Assembly: GCF_902497555.1 (NCBI RefSeq)
Contig: NZ_CABVGP010000001.1
Location: 2,832,501 to 2,896,500, forward strand
Origin: Amycolatopsis camponoti
GTDB taxonomy: Bacteria > Actinomycetota > Actinomycetes > Mycobacteriales > Pseudonocardiaceae
Direction of reading: 5' to 3'
Length of the DNA: 64,000 nt
Shown here: positions 26,906 through 34,882 of the stretch, piece by piece
Position numbering within the stretch: position 1 is the first letter of the stretch
How the letters are laid out: each line of letters opens with the position of its first letter
The notes under the pieces: generated by a model
Database searches by the model: none
Seen by the model: the letters and a program-made list of their open reading frames with translations, nothing else
Told to the model about the DNA's origin: nothing
Made by a program: the position numbers and the translations under genes

Positions 26906-26940
26906 GTGTCTCCTTGGTGTTTCCGATGACGGCGTACCGG

Positions 26941-27780
26941 TCAGACCGACGCGGTGCGCGCTCCCGAAGCGTTGAAGCGGCCGACCGCGCGGGTGTGGAT
27001 CCGCCCGTCGGCCGGGTCGAGCACGACGTCGACGCGGATGCCGTACGCCCGGCTCAGGTGGGCCGGGGTCAGCACGTCGGCGGGGGCACCTTCGCCGGTG
27101 ACCCGGCCGTCTTCCAGCAGCAGCACCCGGTCGGCGACCGCCGCCGCCTGGTCGAGGTCGTGCAGCACCACCCCGACCCCGACACCGTGGTGGTCGGCGA
27201 GGTCGCGGATGACGTCGAGGATCTCCACCTGGTACCGCAGGTCGAGGAAGGTCGTGGGTTCGTCGAGCAGCAGCAGCGCGGTGTCCTGGGCCAGGCAGGC
27301 GGCGAGCCACACCCGCTGCGCCTGCCCGCCGGAGAGGGCCTGCACCGGCCGGTCGGCGAGGGCGGAGAGACCGGTCAGCTCCAGCGCGCGCTCGATAGCC
27401 GCGGGGCCCTCGGGGTCGCGGCCGCCCCAGCGGGACCGGTGCGGGTGCCTGCCGAACTCGACCAGCTCCCGGACGCACACGCCGCCGGGCGCGGTCCGCT
27501 GCTGCGACAGCAACGTGATCCGCTTGGCGATGTCCTTTCCGGACAGTGCGCGCAGGTCCGCACCGTCGGCGAAGGTGACCGAGCCGGCGACCGGCGGGTG
27601 CAGCCGCGCCAGCGCGCGCAGCAGCGTCGACTTCCCGCTGCCGTTCGGGCCGATGAGCGCGGTCACCGTGCCCGCGTGCAACGAGACGGACGCGGCGCGC
27701 ACGACGACGTCGCTGCCGTAGGCGACGTCGATCTCACGCGCGTGGACACCGGTTTCGGCGCGGTGGGGGACGAGGGGCAC
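26941..27780 (-). CDS. iron-siderophore ABC transporter ATP-binding protein
   Basis: About 279 residues, FecE/FepC type. Walker A 'GPNGSGKSTLLRAL', Q-loop 'LLSQQRTAPGGV', signature 'ALSGGQAQRVWLAACLAQ', Walker B 'LLLLDEPTTFLDL' and switch His 'VVLHDLDQA' are all intact. The first gene of the operon. I favour GTG 27780 over an in-frame GTG at 27804, because the earlier one lies inside the iron-box-like palindrome. No strong ribosome site precedes either. Confidence 0.9.
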   Translation of the reverse strand: MPLVPHRAETGVHAREIDVAYGSDVVVRAASVSLHAGTVTALIGPNGSGKSTLLRALARLHPPVAGSVTFADGADLRALSGKDIAKRITLLSQQRTAPGGVCVRELVEFGRHPHRSRWGGRDPEGPAAIERALELTGLSALADRPVQALSGGQAQRVWLAACLAQDTALLLLDEPTTFLDLRYQVEILDVIRDLADHHGVGVGVVLHDLDQAAAVADRVLLLEDGRVTGEGAPADVLTPAHLSRAYGIRVDVVLDPADGRIHTRAVGRFNASGARTASV

Positions 27781-27789
27781 GGGAGGACA

Positions 27790-27808
27790 ATAAGGGCACC
27801 TCACCTAA
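27790..27808. promoter_or_regulatory. iron-box-like site (DmdR1/IdeR type)
   Basis: Reading left it is TTAGGTGAGGTGCCCTTAT, agreeing with 12 of 19 bases of the actinomycete iron-box consensus TTAGGTTAGGCTAACCTAA, with the TTAGGT end intact. It lies immediately upstream of the importer operon. Iron-dependent repression of the operon is inferred. Confidence 0.6.
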
Positions 27809-27855
27809 CTACAAGAATTGTGGTGCCTGGCACAGCGAGCCGCGGACGGCGTGGG

Positions 27856-28953
27856 TCAGCGGCTCGCGGTGGCGGGCTCGCGCGGCCGGGCCGGGTCGGG
27901 GAGGCCGTAGCGGGCGTTGAGCACCTGCATGGCCGCGCCGGCCGCCACGACGTCCGTGCCCAGCGACGTCAGGGAGACTTCGACGGTCAGCCAGCCGGCG
28001 CCCGGCAGCTGGGTGCGCACGGCGTGCTCGACGGCTTCCCGGTAGAGGTCGCCGTGGGCGAGGAGGTCCGCGCCGCCGAGGACGATGTGGCCGAGGTCGA
28101 GCGTCTGCAGGAGGTTGACCACGCCGGTCGCGAGCACGGCGGCGGCCGTCGCGGGGTCGGGGGCCCGCTCGTGCACGGCTTCCAGGCAGCCGTGCCGGCC
28201 GCAGGCGCAGAGCGGGCCGTCGAGCTGGACGACGGCGTGGCCGAACTCGCTGGCGTTGGTGTGCGCGCCGCGGTGGGCGGCACCGCCCAGCCACAGGCCG
28301 GCCCCGACCCCGGCGTCGACGACGACGAGAGCCGCGTCGCGGAAGGCGGTTCCGCGGCGCCAGGCCTCGGCTGTGACCCCGGCGGTGACGTCCTTGTCCA
28401 GGACCACGGGCAGGCCCAGCCGCTTTTCGGCGAGGTCGGCCAGCGGCACGTCGCGCCAGTGCCGCAGCCGGTGGGCGCCGCGGACGGTGCCGGTCGACTG
28501 GTCGAGCGGCCCGATCATGCCGATGCCGACCCCGGCGAGCTCCGGAGTGCTCAGGCGGTGCTCGGCGATCATCGTCGTGACGCCGGCGGCCAGCTCGGCC
28601 AGCAGCTGGTCCGGCGTGAAGTCGGCGGGCAGCGGCGTCGCGGCCGACGCGCGGACCGTGCCGGCCAGGTCGGTGAGGACCAGGCGCAGTTCGCGGCGGG
28701 TGACGTGCGCGCCGATCGCCCAGCGGCTGCCGGGGACGAGCCGGTAGACCGCGGCCGGCTTGCCGCGCGGCGGGCGCCGCACCCCGGCCGGCTCGAGCAG
28801 GCCTTCGTCGACCAGGCGGGCCAGCACCTTGGAGACGGCCTGCGGGGTCAGCCCGGTGACCTCGGCGACGGTGCCGCGCTCGAGCGTGGGCACGGTCCGG
28901 GCCAGCGCGATCACCAGCGCTTCGTGGTAGTCCCGCAGGAAAGCCAGGTGCAC
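27856..28953 (-). CDS. ROK-family transcriptional regulator
   Basis: 365 residues. The N-terminal winged helix has 'TVAEVTGLTPQAVSKVLARLVDEGLLEPAGV'. The ROK kinase-like domain has 'VVVDAGVGAGLWLGG', 'NASEFGHAVV' and the zinc site 'CACGRHGCLEAV'. The GTG start at 28953 is seven bases after TAGGGT, so the mRNA is probably leaderless. It is divergent from an MFS transporter across 59 bases that hold a palindrome, so it probably represses both genes and responds to a sugar or to the transporter's substrate. Confidence 0.88.
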   Translation of the reverse strand: MHLAFLRDYHEALVIALARTVPTLERGTVAEVTGLTPQAVSKVLARLVDEGLLEPAGVRRPPRGKPAAVYRLVPGSRWAIGAHVTRRELRLVLTDLAGTVRASAATPLPADFTPDQLLAELAAGVTTMIAEHRLSTPELAGVGIGMIGPLDQSTGTVRGAHRLRHWRDVPLADLAEKRLGLPVVLDKDVTAGVTAEAWRRGTAFRDAALVVVDAGVGAGLWLGGAAHRGAHTNASEFGHAVVQLDGPLCACGRHGCLEAVHERAPDPATAAAVLATGVVNLLQTLDLGHIVLGGADLLAHGDLYREAVEHAVRTQLPGAGWLTVEVSLTSLGTDVVAAGAAMQVLNARYGLPDPARPREPATASR

Positions 28954-28959
28954 GGCGTC

Positions 28960-28965
28960 ACCCTA
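28960..28965 (-). promoter_or_regulatory. -10 box of the leaderless ROK gene
   Basis: TAGGGT read leftward, followed by six bases and then GTG. This spacing places the first transcribed base on the start codon. No -35 element is clear. Confidence 0.4.
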
Positions 28966-28981
28966 CCGCCGGGCCCTGGTA

Positions 28982-29005
28982 TTAACGCAACAGCGTTGCT
29001 AAAGT
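28982..29005. promoter_or_regulatory. ROK operator candidate and -10 box of the MFS gene
   Basis: GCAAC-AGC-GTTGC is a perfect inverted repeat at 28987-28999, within a larger TTA...TAA frame (28982-29002). The overlapping TAAAGT at 29000-29005 is seven bases ahead of the MFS ATG, again suggesting a leaderless transcript. Binding by the divergent ROK protein would block the MFS promoter directly. Confidence 0.55.
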
Positions 29006-29012
29006 CGCCGGA

Positions 29013-30239
29013 ATGGACGACCTCACCCGACGACGACGCTGGGCGGCCCTGCTCGCCCTGGCCCTCGGCTCGGTGGCGATCGGGCTGACCGAGTTCGTGC
29101 CGGCCGGGCTGCTGCCGGAGATCGCGAGGAGCGTGCTCGGGAACGCCGAACCGGACTCGGTCGCGCGAGCGGGGTGGATGATCACCGCGTACGCGCTGGG
29201 CGTGGTCGTCGGCGCGCCGGTGCTCGCCACGGTCACCGCGCGGATGCGGCGCAAACGCCTGGTGCTCGGGCTGCTGGTGCTGTTCGTGCTCGGCACGGTC
29301 GCGTCCGCGGTGGCGGCGACGTTCGGCTGGGTGCTGGTGGCCCGGTTCGCCGCGGGCCTGCCGCACGGCGCGTACTTCGGGGCCGCGGGTCTGCTGGCGG
29401 CGACGCTGATGGGGCCGGGCAGCGAGGGGCGCGGGTTCGCCGTGGTGCTGAGCGGGCTGACGGTGGCCAACGTGGCGGGTGTCCCGGTGATCACCCGGCT
29501 GGGGCAGGCCGCGGGGTGGCGGACGGCGTACCTGATCATCGCCGGGGTCTTCCTGCTCGCGCTGATCGCGGTGGCGGCCACGGTGCCCGACGCGCCGGCG
29601 GCGGGCGGATCGCCGGCCGACGAGCTGCGCACGTTGCGCCGGCCGCAGGTGTGGCTGGTCGCGGCGACGGCGTCGATCGGCATCGCCGGGTTCTTCGCCG
29701 TCGACAGCTACCTGGCGCCGATCACGACGTCGGTCACCGGACTGTCGCCGGGCGCGGTCCCGTGGGCCCTCGTGGCGGTCGGCCTCGGCATGACGGCGGG
29801 CAACTTCCTGGGCGGCTGGCAGGCCGACCGGAACCTGCAGCGGGCCATGGTGGCGGGCTTCGCCGCGGTGATCGCCGCGAACGTCTACTTCGGACTGATG
29901 GTGGGCTCGGCGTTCGGCCTGTTCACGGGCGCGTTCCTGATCGGCGGCACGATCCTGTTCCTGGGCCCGGTGCTCCAGGCCCGCCTGATCGCGGTGGCCC
30001 CGGGAGCCCAGCTGATGGGCGCGGCGCTGAACCAGTCGGCGTTCAACACGGCGAACAGTCTCGGTGCGGCGTTGGGGAGTGTGGTGATTTCGGTGGGTCT
30101 GGGTTATCGCGCGACGGCGTGGGCCGGGGTGGTGGTGAGCGCGATCGGGTTGGCGCTGGCCGTGGTCGGGTTCGCGGTGGATCGGCGCCGCCGCCCCGGG
30201 AAGCCCACCGAAGATCTGGTCCCCTGTCTCAAACCGTGA
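29013..30239 (+). CDS. MFS transporter, DHA1 (arabinose/multidrug exporter-like)
   Basis: 408 residues with twelve predicted membrane segments. The start 'ALALGSVAIGLTEFVPAGLLPEIAR' and 'WMITAYALGVVVGAPVLATVTARMRRKRLVLG' match the AraJ/Cmx-type DHA1 exporters. The cytoplasmic loop 2-3 motif is 'ARMRRKR'. It is regulated by the divergent ROK protein, by layout. Whether it exports sugars or drugs cannot be read from the sequence. Confidence 0.88.
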   Translation: MDDLTRRRRWAALLALALGSVAIGLTEFVPAGLLPEIARSVLGNAEPDSVARAGWMITAYALGVVVGAPVLATVTARMRRKRLVLGLLVLFVLGTVASAVAATFGWVLVARFAAGLPHGAYFGAAGLLAATLMGPGSEGRGFAVVLSGLTVANVAGVPVITRLGQAAGWRTAYLIIAGVFLLALIAVAATVPDAPAAGGSPADELRTLRRPQVWLVAATASIGIAGFFAVDSYLAPITTSVTGLSPGAVPWALVAVGLGMTAGNFLGGWQADRNLQRAMVAGFAAVIAANVYFGLMVGSAFGLFTGAFLIGGTILFLGPVLQARLIAVAPGAQLMGAALNQSAFNTANSLGAALGSVVISVGLGYRATAWAGVVVSAIGLALAVVGFAVDRRRRPGKPTEDLVPCLKP

Positions 30240-30271
30240 AGTGATCGGGGTCGGCCGGCAGCCGCCTCGAC

Positions 30272-31072
30272 TCAGTGGGGACCCTCGCGCAGCACGCCGC
30301 GCACGTGGTCGACGGAAAGCGCTTCGGGGTCGAAGCCGGTCAGCAGCCAGGTCGCGCCGGCCCGCGCGTACGGCGAGCTGTCCGCGCCCGGGCCGACCTC
30401 CGCGACGTAGTCGAACGGCCCGGTGCCGGTGCGCAGCGCCTCGACCTGGGCCACGGCTTCGGCGAAGCGGTCGGCCGAGTCGAGGTTCACCGGGAAGTAG
30501 CCGTCGAGACGCGCGGCCCGGCGCATCGGGCGGGGCTTGCCGGGGAAGCCCGCCGCCCAGACCGGGATCCGTCGCGCCGGTGCCGGCAGGAACCGGATGC
30601 CGTCCACGGTGTAGTGCTCGCCGCGGTGGTGGACGACGTCGCCGGACCAGGCCGCGGCCAAGACGTCCAGGGCTTCGTCGAGCATCCGGGCCCGCACCCG
30701 GTCGTCGCACTCCTCGCCGGTGCGGGAGAACTCCTCGCCGAACCGGTCGCTGCCGAGGCCGACGCCCAGCGTGAGCCGGCCGCCGCCGAGCCGGTCGAGG
30801 GTGGCGGTCTCCCGGGCGAGCTTGACGGGGCGGCGCCGGGTGATCGCGCTGACCATCGGCCCGAAGCGCACCCGCGAGGTCGCGGTGGCGATCGCGGCCA
30901 GGGTGATCCACGGGTCGGCCACGGCGGCCACCGGCTCGCGCCACCGGAGGTGGTCCCAGACGAAGAAGCCGTCCCAGCCGGCTTCTTCGGCGTCGGCGGC
31001 GAGGCGGGCGACGAGCGCCGGGTCGGCCAGGTCGTCGAAGAGCGGGAGCCAGAGCGCGTGCTGGGGAGTCAT
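30272..31072 (-). CDS. LLM-class F420-dependent oxidoreductase
   Basis: 266 residues, complete. Typical segments are 'PLFDDLADPALVARLAADAEEAGWDGFFVWDHL', 'VRFGPMVSAITRRRPVKLARETATLDRLGGGRLTLGVGLGSDRFGEEF' and 'RRIPVWAAGFPGKPRPMRRAARLDGYFP', the last lining the cofactor pocket. The short form with 'WDHL' is common among actinomycete F420 enzymes. It stands alone and is convergent with the MFS gene. Substrate unknown. Confidence 0.82.
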   Translation of the reverse strand: MTPQHALWLPLFDDLADPALVARLAADAEEAGWDGFFVWDHLRWREPVAAVADPWITLAAIATATSRVRFGPMVSAITRRRPVKLARETATLDRLGGGRLTLGVGLGSDRFGEEFSRTGEECDDRVRARMLDEALDVLAAAWSGDVVHHRGEHYTVDGIRFLPAPARRIPVWAAGFPGKPRPMRRAARLDGYFPVNLDSADRFAEAVAQVEALRTGTGPFDYVAEVGPGADSSPYARAGATWLLTGFDPEALSVDHVRGVLREGPH

Positions 31073-31438
31073 ACCGGAACGCTACCCAGGAAGGCGTCCG
31101 GCTCCCAGCACTCCCCGCGTTGCGACATCCGGGGGTAATTCGCGCGGTGCGGAGCGGAAATCGCGGGAAATCCGCCCTCGGGCCGATACCCGTGGTGCCG
31201 GAAAGCGCGATTTCCGTCGCTCGGGAGCGTGACGCTCGTCCGGCGTTCCCCACCCTTCGGCCTATTCCCGCGCTGGTCTGCGTAGCCCGGAATCCGGCCT
31301 GGTAGCCCCATCGGGATCTTGACACAGGGCGCTCCGGGTGACGTTCGGCAACCCGGCTAACGAATTCCCGCTCATTTCGTCTTTCCCAGGCAACCCGCAC
31401 CCGATCCGGCACTCCGCCGGTCCGCGAAAGGGAAGTCC
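31073..31438. other. 366-base intergenic region with a spaced inverted repeat
   Basis: No gene is supported here. It holds the divergent starts of the LLM oxidoreductase and the VWA protein. A perfect ten-base inverted repeat, GGAAATCGCG at 31156 and CGCGATTTCC at 31206, is separated by 40 bases. A TTGACA at 31319-31324 could be a -35 box for the VWA gene, but no convincing -10 follows at normal distance. Confidence 0.5.
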
Positions 31439-33313
31439 ATGTCTCGAAGATCAGTTTTCGTCGCGCTGACCGCGGTCGGCGCGCTGCTGGCCCCGGCCGC
31501 GGTCGCGGCCGCGGCGCCACCGGGCGTCGACCCGGCCACCGTCGACCTCACGCTCGCCGCCGGGCAGAGCACCACCGTCACCAAGCACGTCACCACCTCC
31601 GCCGTCCCGCCGAACCCCGACCTCGTCCTGCTCGCCGACACCACCGGCAGCATGGGCGGCGCGATCGCGAACGTCCGGGCCAACGCCAACGCCATCACCT
31701 CGGACGTGCTCGCCGCGCAGCCGACGGCCCAGTTCGGCGTCGCGGAGTACAAGGACTTCACCGACTCGGTGCCGTTCAAGGTCAACCAGGGCATCACCAC
31801 GGACACCGGCGCGGTCCAGGCCGGCATCAACCAGTGGGCCGCGGGCGGCGGGGGAGACGGGCCCGAGGCCGACCTCAACGCCCTCTACCAACTGGCCACC
31901 GGCGCGGTCTCGTTCCGCCCGGACGGGACCCGCATCGTCGCGTGGTTCGGCGACGCGCCGTCGCACGACCCCAGCGGCGGGCACACCCTCGCCGACACGA
32001 TCGCCGCGCTGAAGGCGGCGAACGTCCGGGTCGTCGCCGTCAACGTCGGCGCGCTCGACTACGACGGGCAGGCCACGGCCATCACCGAGGCCACCGGCGG
32101 CGTGCTGCTCAACAACGTGCCCTCCAACCAGGTGTCCCAGGCCATCCTGAACGGCATCAAGTCCATCGAGGTGACAGTGGCACCCCACGTCACCAGCTGC
32201 GACCCGCAGCTGGCGCTCACCAACGCCCCGGCGAGCGCCAAGGTGACCAGCGGGGACGTCGCGACGTTCACCGAGACGATCGCCGCCGCGGCCGATGCGG
32301 CCCCGGGCACCTACCACTGCTCGGTCGACTACCTGGTCGACGGGATGTCCCGCGGCTTCGTCGAGACGACCACCGTGCGCGTGCTGGGCCTGAGCATCAA
32401 TGACGTCACGGTCGACGAAGGCTCCGGCGGCGCGCCGGTGCCGGCCACCTTCACCGTGTCGCTGCTCGGCGGGGCCGCCCCGAACCCGGTGACCGTCCAC
32501 TACGCCACCGCGAACGGCACCGCCACCGCGCCGGCCGACTACGCCGCCACCAGCGGGGACGTCACCTTCGCGCCGGGTGAGACGGCCAAGCCGGTGACGG
32601 TCCCGGTCGCCCCGGACACCGTCGACGAGCCGGACGAGACGTTCACGGTGACCCTCTCGGCCCCGGTCGGCGCCGGGCTGGTCGACCCGACCGGGGTCGG
32701 CACGATCGTCGACGACGACCGTGACGGCGCCTTCTCCTGCACCGGCACCGCCGCGAACGTCCTCGGCATCACCGCCGCCGTGGCGAACCCGGCGAACCTG
32801 CCCTGCGCCGACGACAGCAAGACCGTCCTCGACGCGACGCTCAACGCCGGCCTGATCAAGGTGCAGACCCACGCGCTGACCTCGTCGACCGACCTGAGCC
32901 CGGACAACCAGTCCGCGGCCCCGGCGGCCGGTGACCACGCGCAGGCGTCGGCCAAGATCGACAAGACGGTGATCAGCACGATCGGGCTGACGATCGAGCT
33001 GGGCGTGATCCAGTCCCAGGCGGCGGCCACCTGCCAGCCGGCCACGGGCGGGCTCGCCCCGGTGCTGACCGGCAGCTCGACCATCGCCTCGCTGAAGATC
33101 AACGGCGCCTCGGTCACGGTCGGCTCGGCACCGTTGACCATCCCGCTGGTCATCGGCTCGCTGAAGCTGAACGGGCAGACCGTGTCGAACGGCGTCGTGA
33201 AGCAGCAGGCGGTGGCGCTGGACACCGCGCTGGCGAAGATCGTGCTGGCGGAGTCCCAGGCCGACGTGCACGGCAGCACCGCGCACCCGGCGGGCAACCC
33301 CTGCCGGCGCTGA
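31439..33313 (+). CDS. secreted VWA / Calx-beta / choice-of-anchor P-like protein
   Basis: 624 residues. The signal peptide runs through 'VGALLAPAAVAAAA'. A von Willebrand A domain follows (about 50-240), with a MIDAS start 'VLLADTTGSMGG' that has D-x-T-x-S; then an uncharacterised 70-residue stretch; then one Calx-beta domain (about 320-425) with 'DEGSGGAPVPATFTVSL' and 'DTVDEPDETFTVTLSAPVG...GTIVDDD'. The last 190 residues resemble the 'choice-of-anchor P' domain. No LPXTG or membrane anchor is seen. Likely a secreted calcium-dependent adhesion or matrix protein; function is inferred from domains only. Confidence 0.75.
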   Translation: MSRRSVFVALTAVGALLAPAAVAAAAPPGVDPATVDLTLAAGQSTTVTKHVTTSAVPPNPDLVLLADTTGSMGGAIANVRANANAITSDVLAAQPTAQFGVAEYKDFTDSVPFKVNQGITTDTGAVQAGINQWAAGGGGDGPEADLNALYQLATGAVSFRPDGTRIVAWFGDAPSHDPSGGHTLADTIAALKAANVRVVAVNVGALDYDGQATAITEATGGVLLNNVPSNQVSQAILNGIKSIEVTVAPHVTSCDPQLALTNAPASAKVTSGDVATFTETIAAAADAAPGTYHCSVDYLVDGMSRGFVETTTVRVLGLSINDVTVDEGSGGAPVPATFTVSLLGGAAPNPVTVHYATANGTATAPADYAATSGDVTFAPGETAKPVTVPVAPDTVDEPDETFTVTLSAPVGAGLVDPTGVGTIVDDDRDGAFSCTGTAANVLGITAAVANPANLPCADDSKTVLDATLNAGLIKVQTHALTSSTDLSPDNQSAAPAAGDHAQASAKIDKTVISTIGLTIELGVIQSQAAATCQPATGGLAPVLTGSSTIASLKINGASVTVGSAPLTIPLVIGSLKLNGQTVSNGVVKQQAVALDTALAKIVLAESQADVHGSTAHPAGNPCRR

Positions 33314-33325
33314 CCCGGTGAACCA

Positions 33326-33358
33326 CCCGGGGCGGGCGGATCCCCCGTCCGCCCCGGG
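33326..33358. terminator. hairpin terminator between convergent genes
   Basis: CCCGGGGCGGGC at 33326-33337 pairs with GTCCGCCCCGGG at 33347-33358, with one mismatch and a nine-base loop. It lies 12 bases after the VWA gene stop and 15 bases after the stop of the leftward gene at 33374. Confidence 0.6.
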
Positions 33359-33373
33359 CCGGGCGCCCGCGGG

Positions 33374-33727
33374 TCAGCGCACCCAGCGCAACGCGGCGTC
33401 GGCGCAGTCGTCGGGGCTGCTGTTGAAAGCGATGGCCGCGGCCGGGGCGTGCTGCCGGACCAGGTTGACCACGCGCTCGAACAGCTCCAGCAGCGGCTCG
33501 TGCGTGCGGATGCCGCCCCCGATGACCACGCAGGCGTAGTCCGCGGCCGCCAGCGCCGCCGCGACCTCGCGTTCCGGGTGGTCGTCGAGCGACACCAGGC
33601 AGTAGTCGGCCGCGAGGGCGTGCTCGTCGAACCGCGCCCGCCCGCGGGCGATCGCCGCTTGGACCGGTTCGGGGTCCCAGCCGTCCAGCTTGGCGGGGTC
33701 GAGACCGATGACCAGCACGCGTGTCAT
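33374..33727 (-). CDS. small conserved-looking hypothetical protein
   Basis: 117 residues, not recognised by family name. The ATG at 33727 begins 'MTRVLVIGLDPAKLDGWDPE', and the chain shows alternating beta strands and helices with 'YACVVIGGGIRTHEPLLELFERVVNLVRQHAPAAAIAFNSSPDDC', suggesting a Rossmann-like or flavodoxin-like small fold. No membrane segment or signal is present. It stands alone. Confidence 0.65.
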   Translation of the reverse strand: MTRVLVIGLDPAKLDGWDPEPVQAAIARGRARFDEHALAADYCLVSLDDHPEREVAAALAAADYACVVIGGGIRTHEPLLELFERVVNLVRQHAPAAAIAFNSSPDDCADAALRWVR

Positions 33728-33781
33728 CGACGGGATGATACGCGAGCCGCGCCTTGCCGGACGACGCCTCGTCCGCCGACG

Positions 33782-34075
33782 ATGGTGGCCGTGTCCGATG
33801 AGCGTCCGAAGGTCATTCCGCCGCTGCCCGGGGAGAACCACACCTGCGCCGGGTGCGGACTCGGCTACCCCACGCTCACGATCGAGCCGCCCGCGTCGAT
33901 GTCCGGCTTGGACTGCCGGGGCGTGGTCGTGAGTGTGAAACAGTGTTCTAACCCTGTTTCTCACTCACGACCGTCGGGGACTCGAGGGCCGGGCCGCGGT
34001 TGCCGAACGGCTCTGACCGACTTCGACACAGGCCCTGCCCAGCGCGCCGCCCGCCGTCTCGGTCAGAACCGGTAG
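33782..34075 (+). pseudogene. truncated ORF: short N-terminal piece then frame disrupted by an inverted repeat
   Basis: An ATG at 33782 opens 'MVAVSDERPKVIPPLPGENH' and 'TCAGCGLGYPTLTIEPP', a protein-like start with a CxxC pair. After about 45 codons the frame enters the 48-base inverted repeat at 33925 and continues as 'SHSRPSGTRGPGRGCRT', which is not protein-like. It then runs 13 bases into the convergent methyltransferase gene. I read it as the remnant of a gene whose 3' part was lost. The parent family is not recognised; a DinB-like protein is one possibility. Confidence 0.45.
33925..33972. repeat. 48-base near-perfect inverted repeat
   Basis: Two 19-base arms, GGTCGTGAGTGTGAAACAG at 33925 and CTGTTTCTCACTCACGACC at 33954, pair at 18 of 19 positions around a ten-base loop (tgttctaacc). 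It is much less GC-rich than its surroundings. It could be a dispersed intergenic palindrome, a MITE-like end pair, or a strong terminator at the border of the polyketide cluster. It lies exactly where the truncated ORF loses its frame. Confidence 0.75.
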
Positions 34076-34872
34076 TGCAGCAACCGATGCGCGTACCGCA
34101 GGGGACGGGCCAGCTTCATGATCGACGCGGTGACGCGATCCTGGGCCCGCGCGTCGGCCAGGTGCGGCGAGTCGAGCAGGGACCACTCCTCCAGCAACTT
34201 CAGCCCGGGCACCAGCTCCTCGAGTGAGCGAGGATCGCCGACGGCCCAGCCGAACGACGCCCCGGTCGTCCGGACCAGGCGGGAGTACTTGGCGATCCGC
34301 AGCGTCCACGGCAGGACCGCGTCGAACGTCAGCTCGCCGTGCGGCAGGTGGCCCGTCAGCCGGCGCAGCATCGTCAAGCCGTCCGCCCGCTGCAGGTACG
34401 GGGTGAGGCCTTCGGCGATCACGAGCGTCGGCCGGTCCGCCGGGACGGCGTCGAACCACGCCTGCTCGGTGACCGAGGTGGCGATCACGCGGTAGCCGTC
34501 ACGCGGTTCGTACAGCTTCTCCCGCAGCTCGACGACGTCGGGCTGGTCGACGTCGATCCACTGCACCCCGGCCGGCAGCGGCAGCCGGAACGCGCGGCTG
34601 TCGAGCCCGCACGCGAGGTGCAGCACCAGCGCGTCCGGGTTGCGCGCCACGAACCGCATCGTCCACTCGTCGAGCTTCTTGGCCCGGAACGTCACCGTGC
34701 GCCGGTCCCGGCCGATGAACTTCATCTTGCGGAAGTCGTAGTCGAGGCGGCTCATCAGCCGCTCGGCGCTCCCGTCGCCCAGCACCGGCCGGGGCGAACG
34801 GTTGTCCAATGCCTTGGCGTACAACGTGGCGAGCAGGGTCTCCTGCGCGCCGGTCAAGCGAATCTGCTCCAC
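34063..34872 (-). CDS. carboxyl O-methyltransferase, LCMT/TcmP family
   Basis: 269 residues, the leucine-carboxyl-methyltransferase-like class I SAM fold. Seen: 'VTFRAKKLDEWTMRFVARNPDALVLHLACGLDSRAFRLP' (SAM motif I region), 'WIDVDQPDVVELREKLY', 'LVIAEGLTPYLQ'. TcmP of Streptomyces glaucescens belongs to this family and methylates the C-9 carboxyl of tetracenomycin intermediates. It is the last gene of the leftward polyketide operon, 10 bases after the preceding methyltransferase gene. The assigned role is inferred from family and position. Confidence 0.82.
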   Translation of the reverse strand: MEQIRLTGAQETLLATLYAKALDNRSPRPVLGDGSAERLMSRLDYDFRKMKFIGRDRRTVTFRAKKLDEWTMRFVARNPDALVLHLACGLDSRAFRLPLPAGVQWIDVDQPDVVELREKLYEPRDGYRVIATSVTEQAWFDAVPADRPTLVIAEGLTPYLQRADGLTMLRRLTGHLPHGELTFDAVLPWTLRIAKYSRLVRTTGASFGWAVGDPRSLEELVPGLKLLEEWSLLDSPHLADARAQDRVTASIMKLARPLRYAHRLLHYRF

Positions 34873-34882
34873 CGCGGTGTCC

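Noticed and set aside
31319..31324. TTGACA as a firm -35 box for the VWA gene
   Set aside because: No TANNNT sequence occurs 16-19 bases downstream, so it is mentioned only as a possibility.
33925..33972. Insertion-sequence terminal repeats
   Set aside because: No transposase lies nearby and the arms are only ten bases apart, so a complete mobile element is not present; reported as a palindromic repeat instead.
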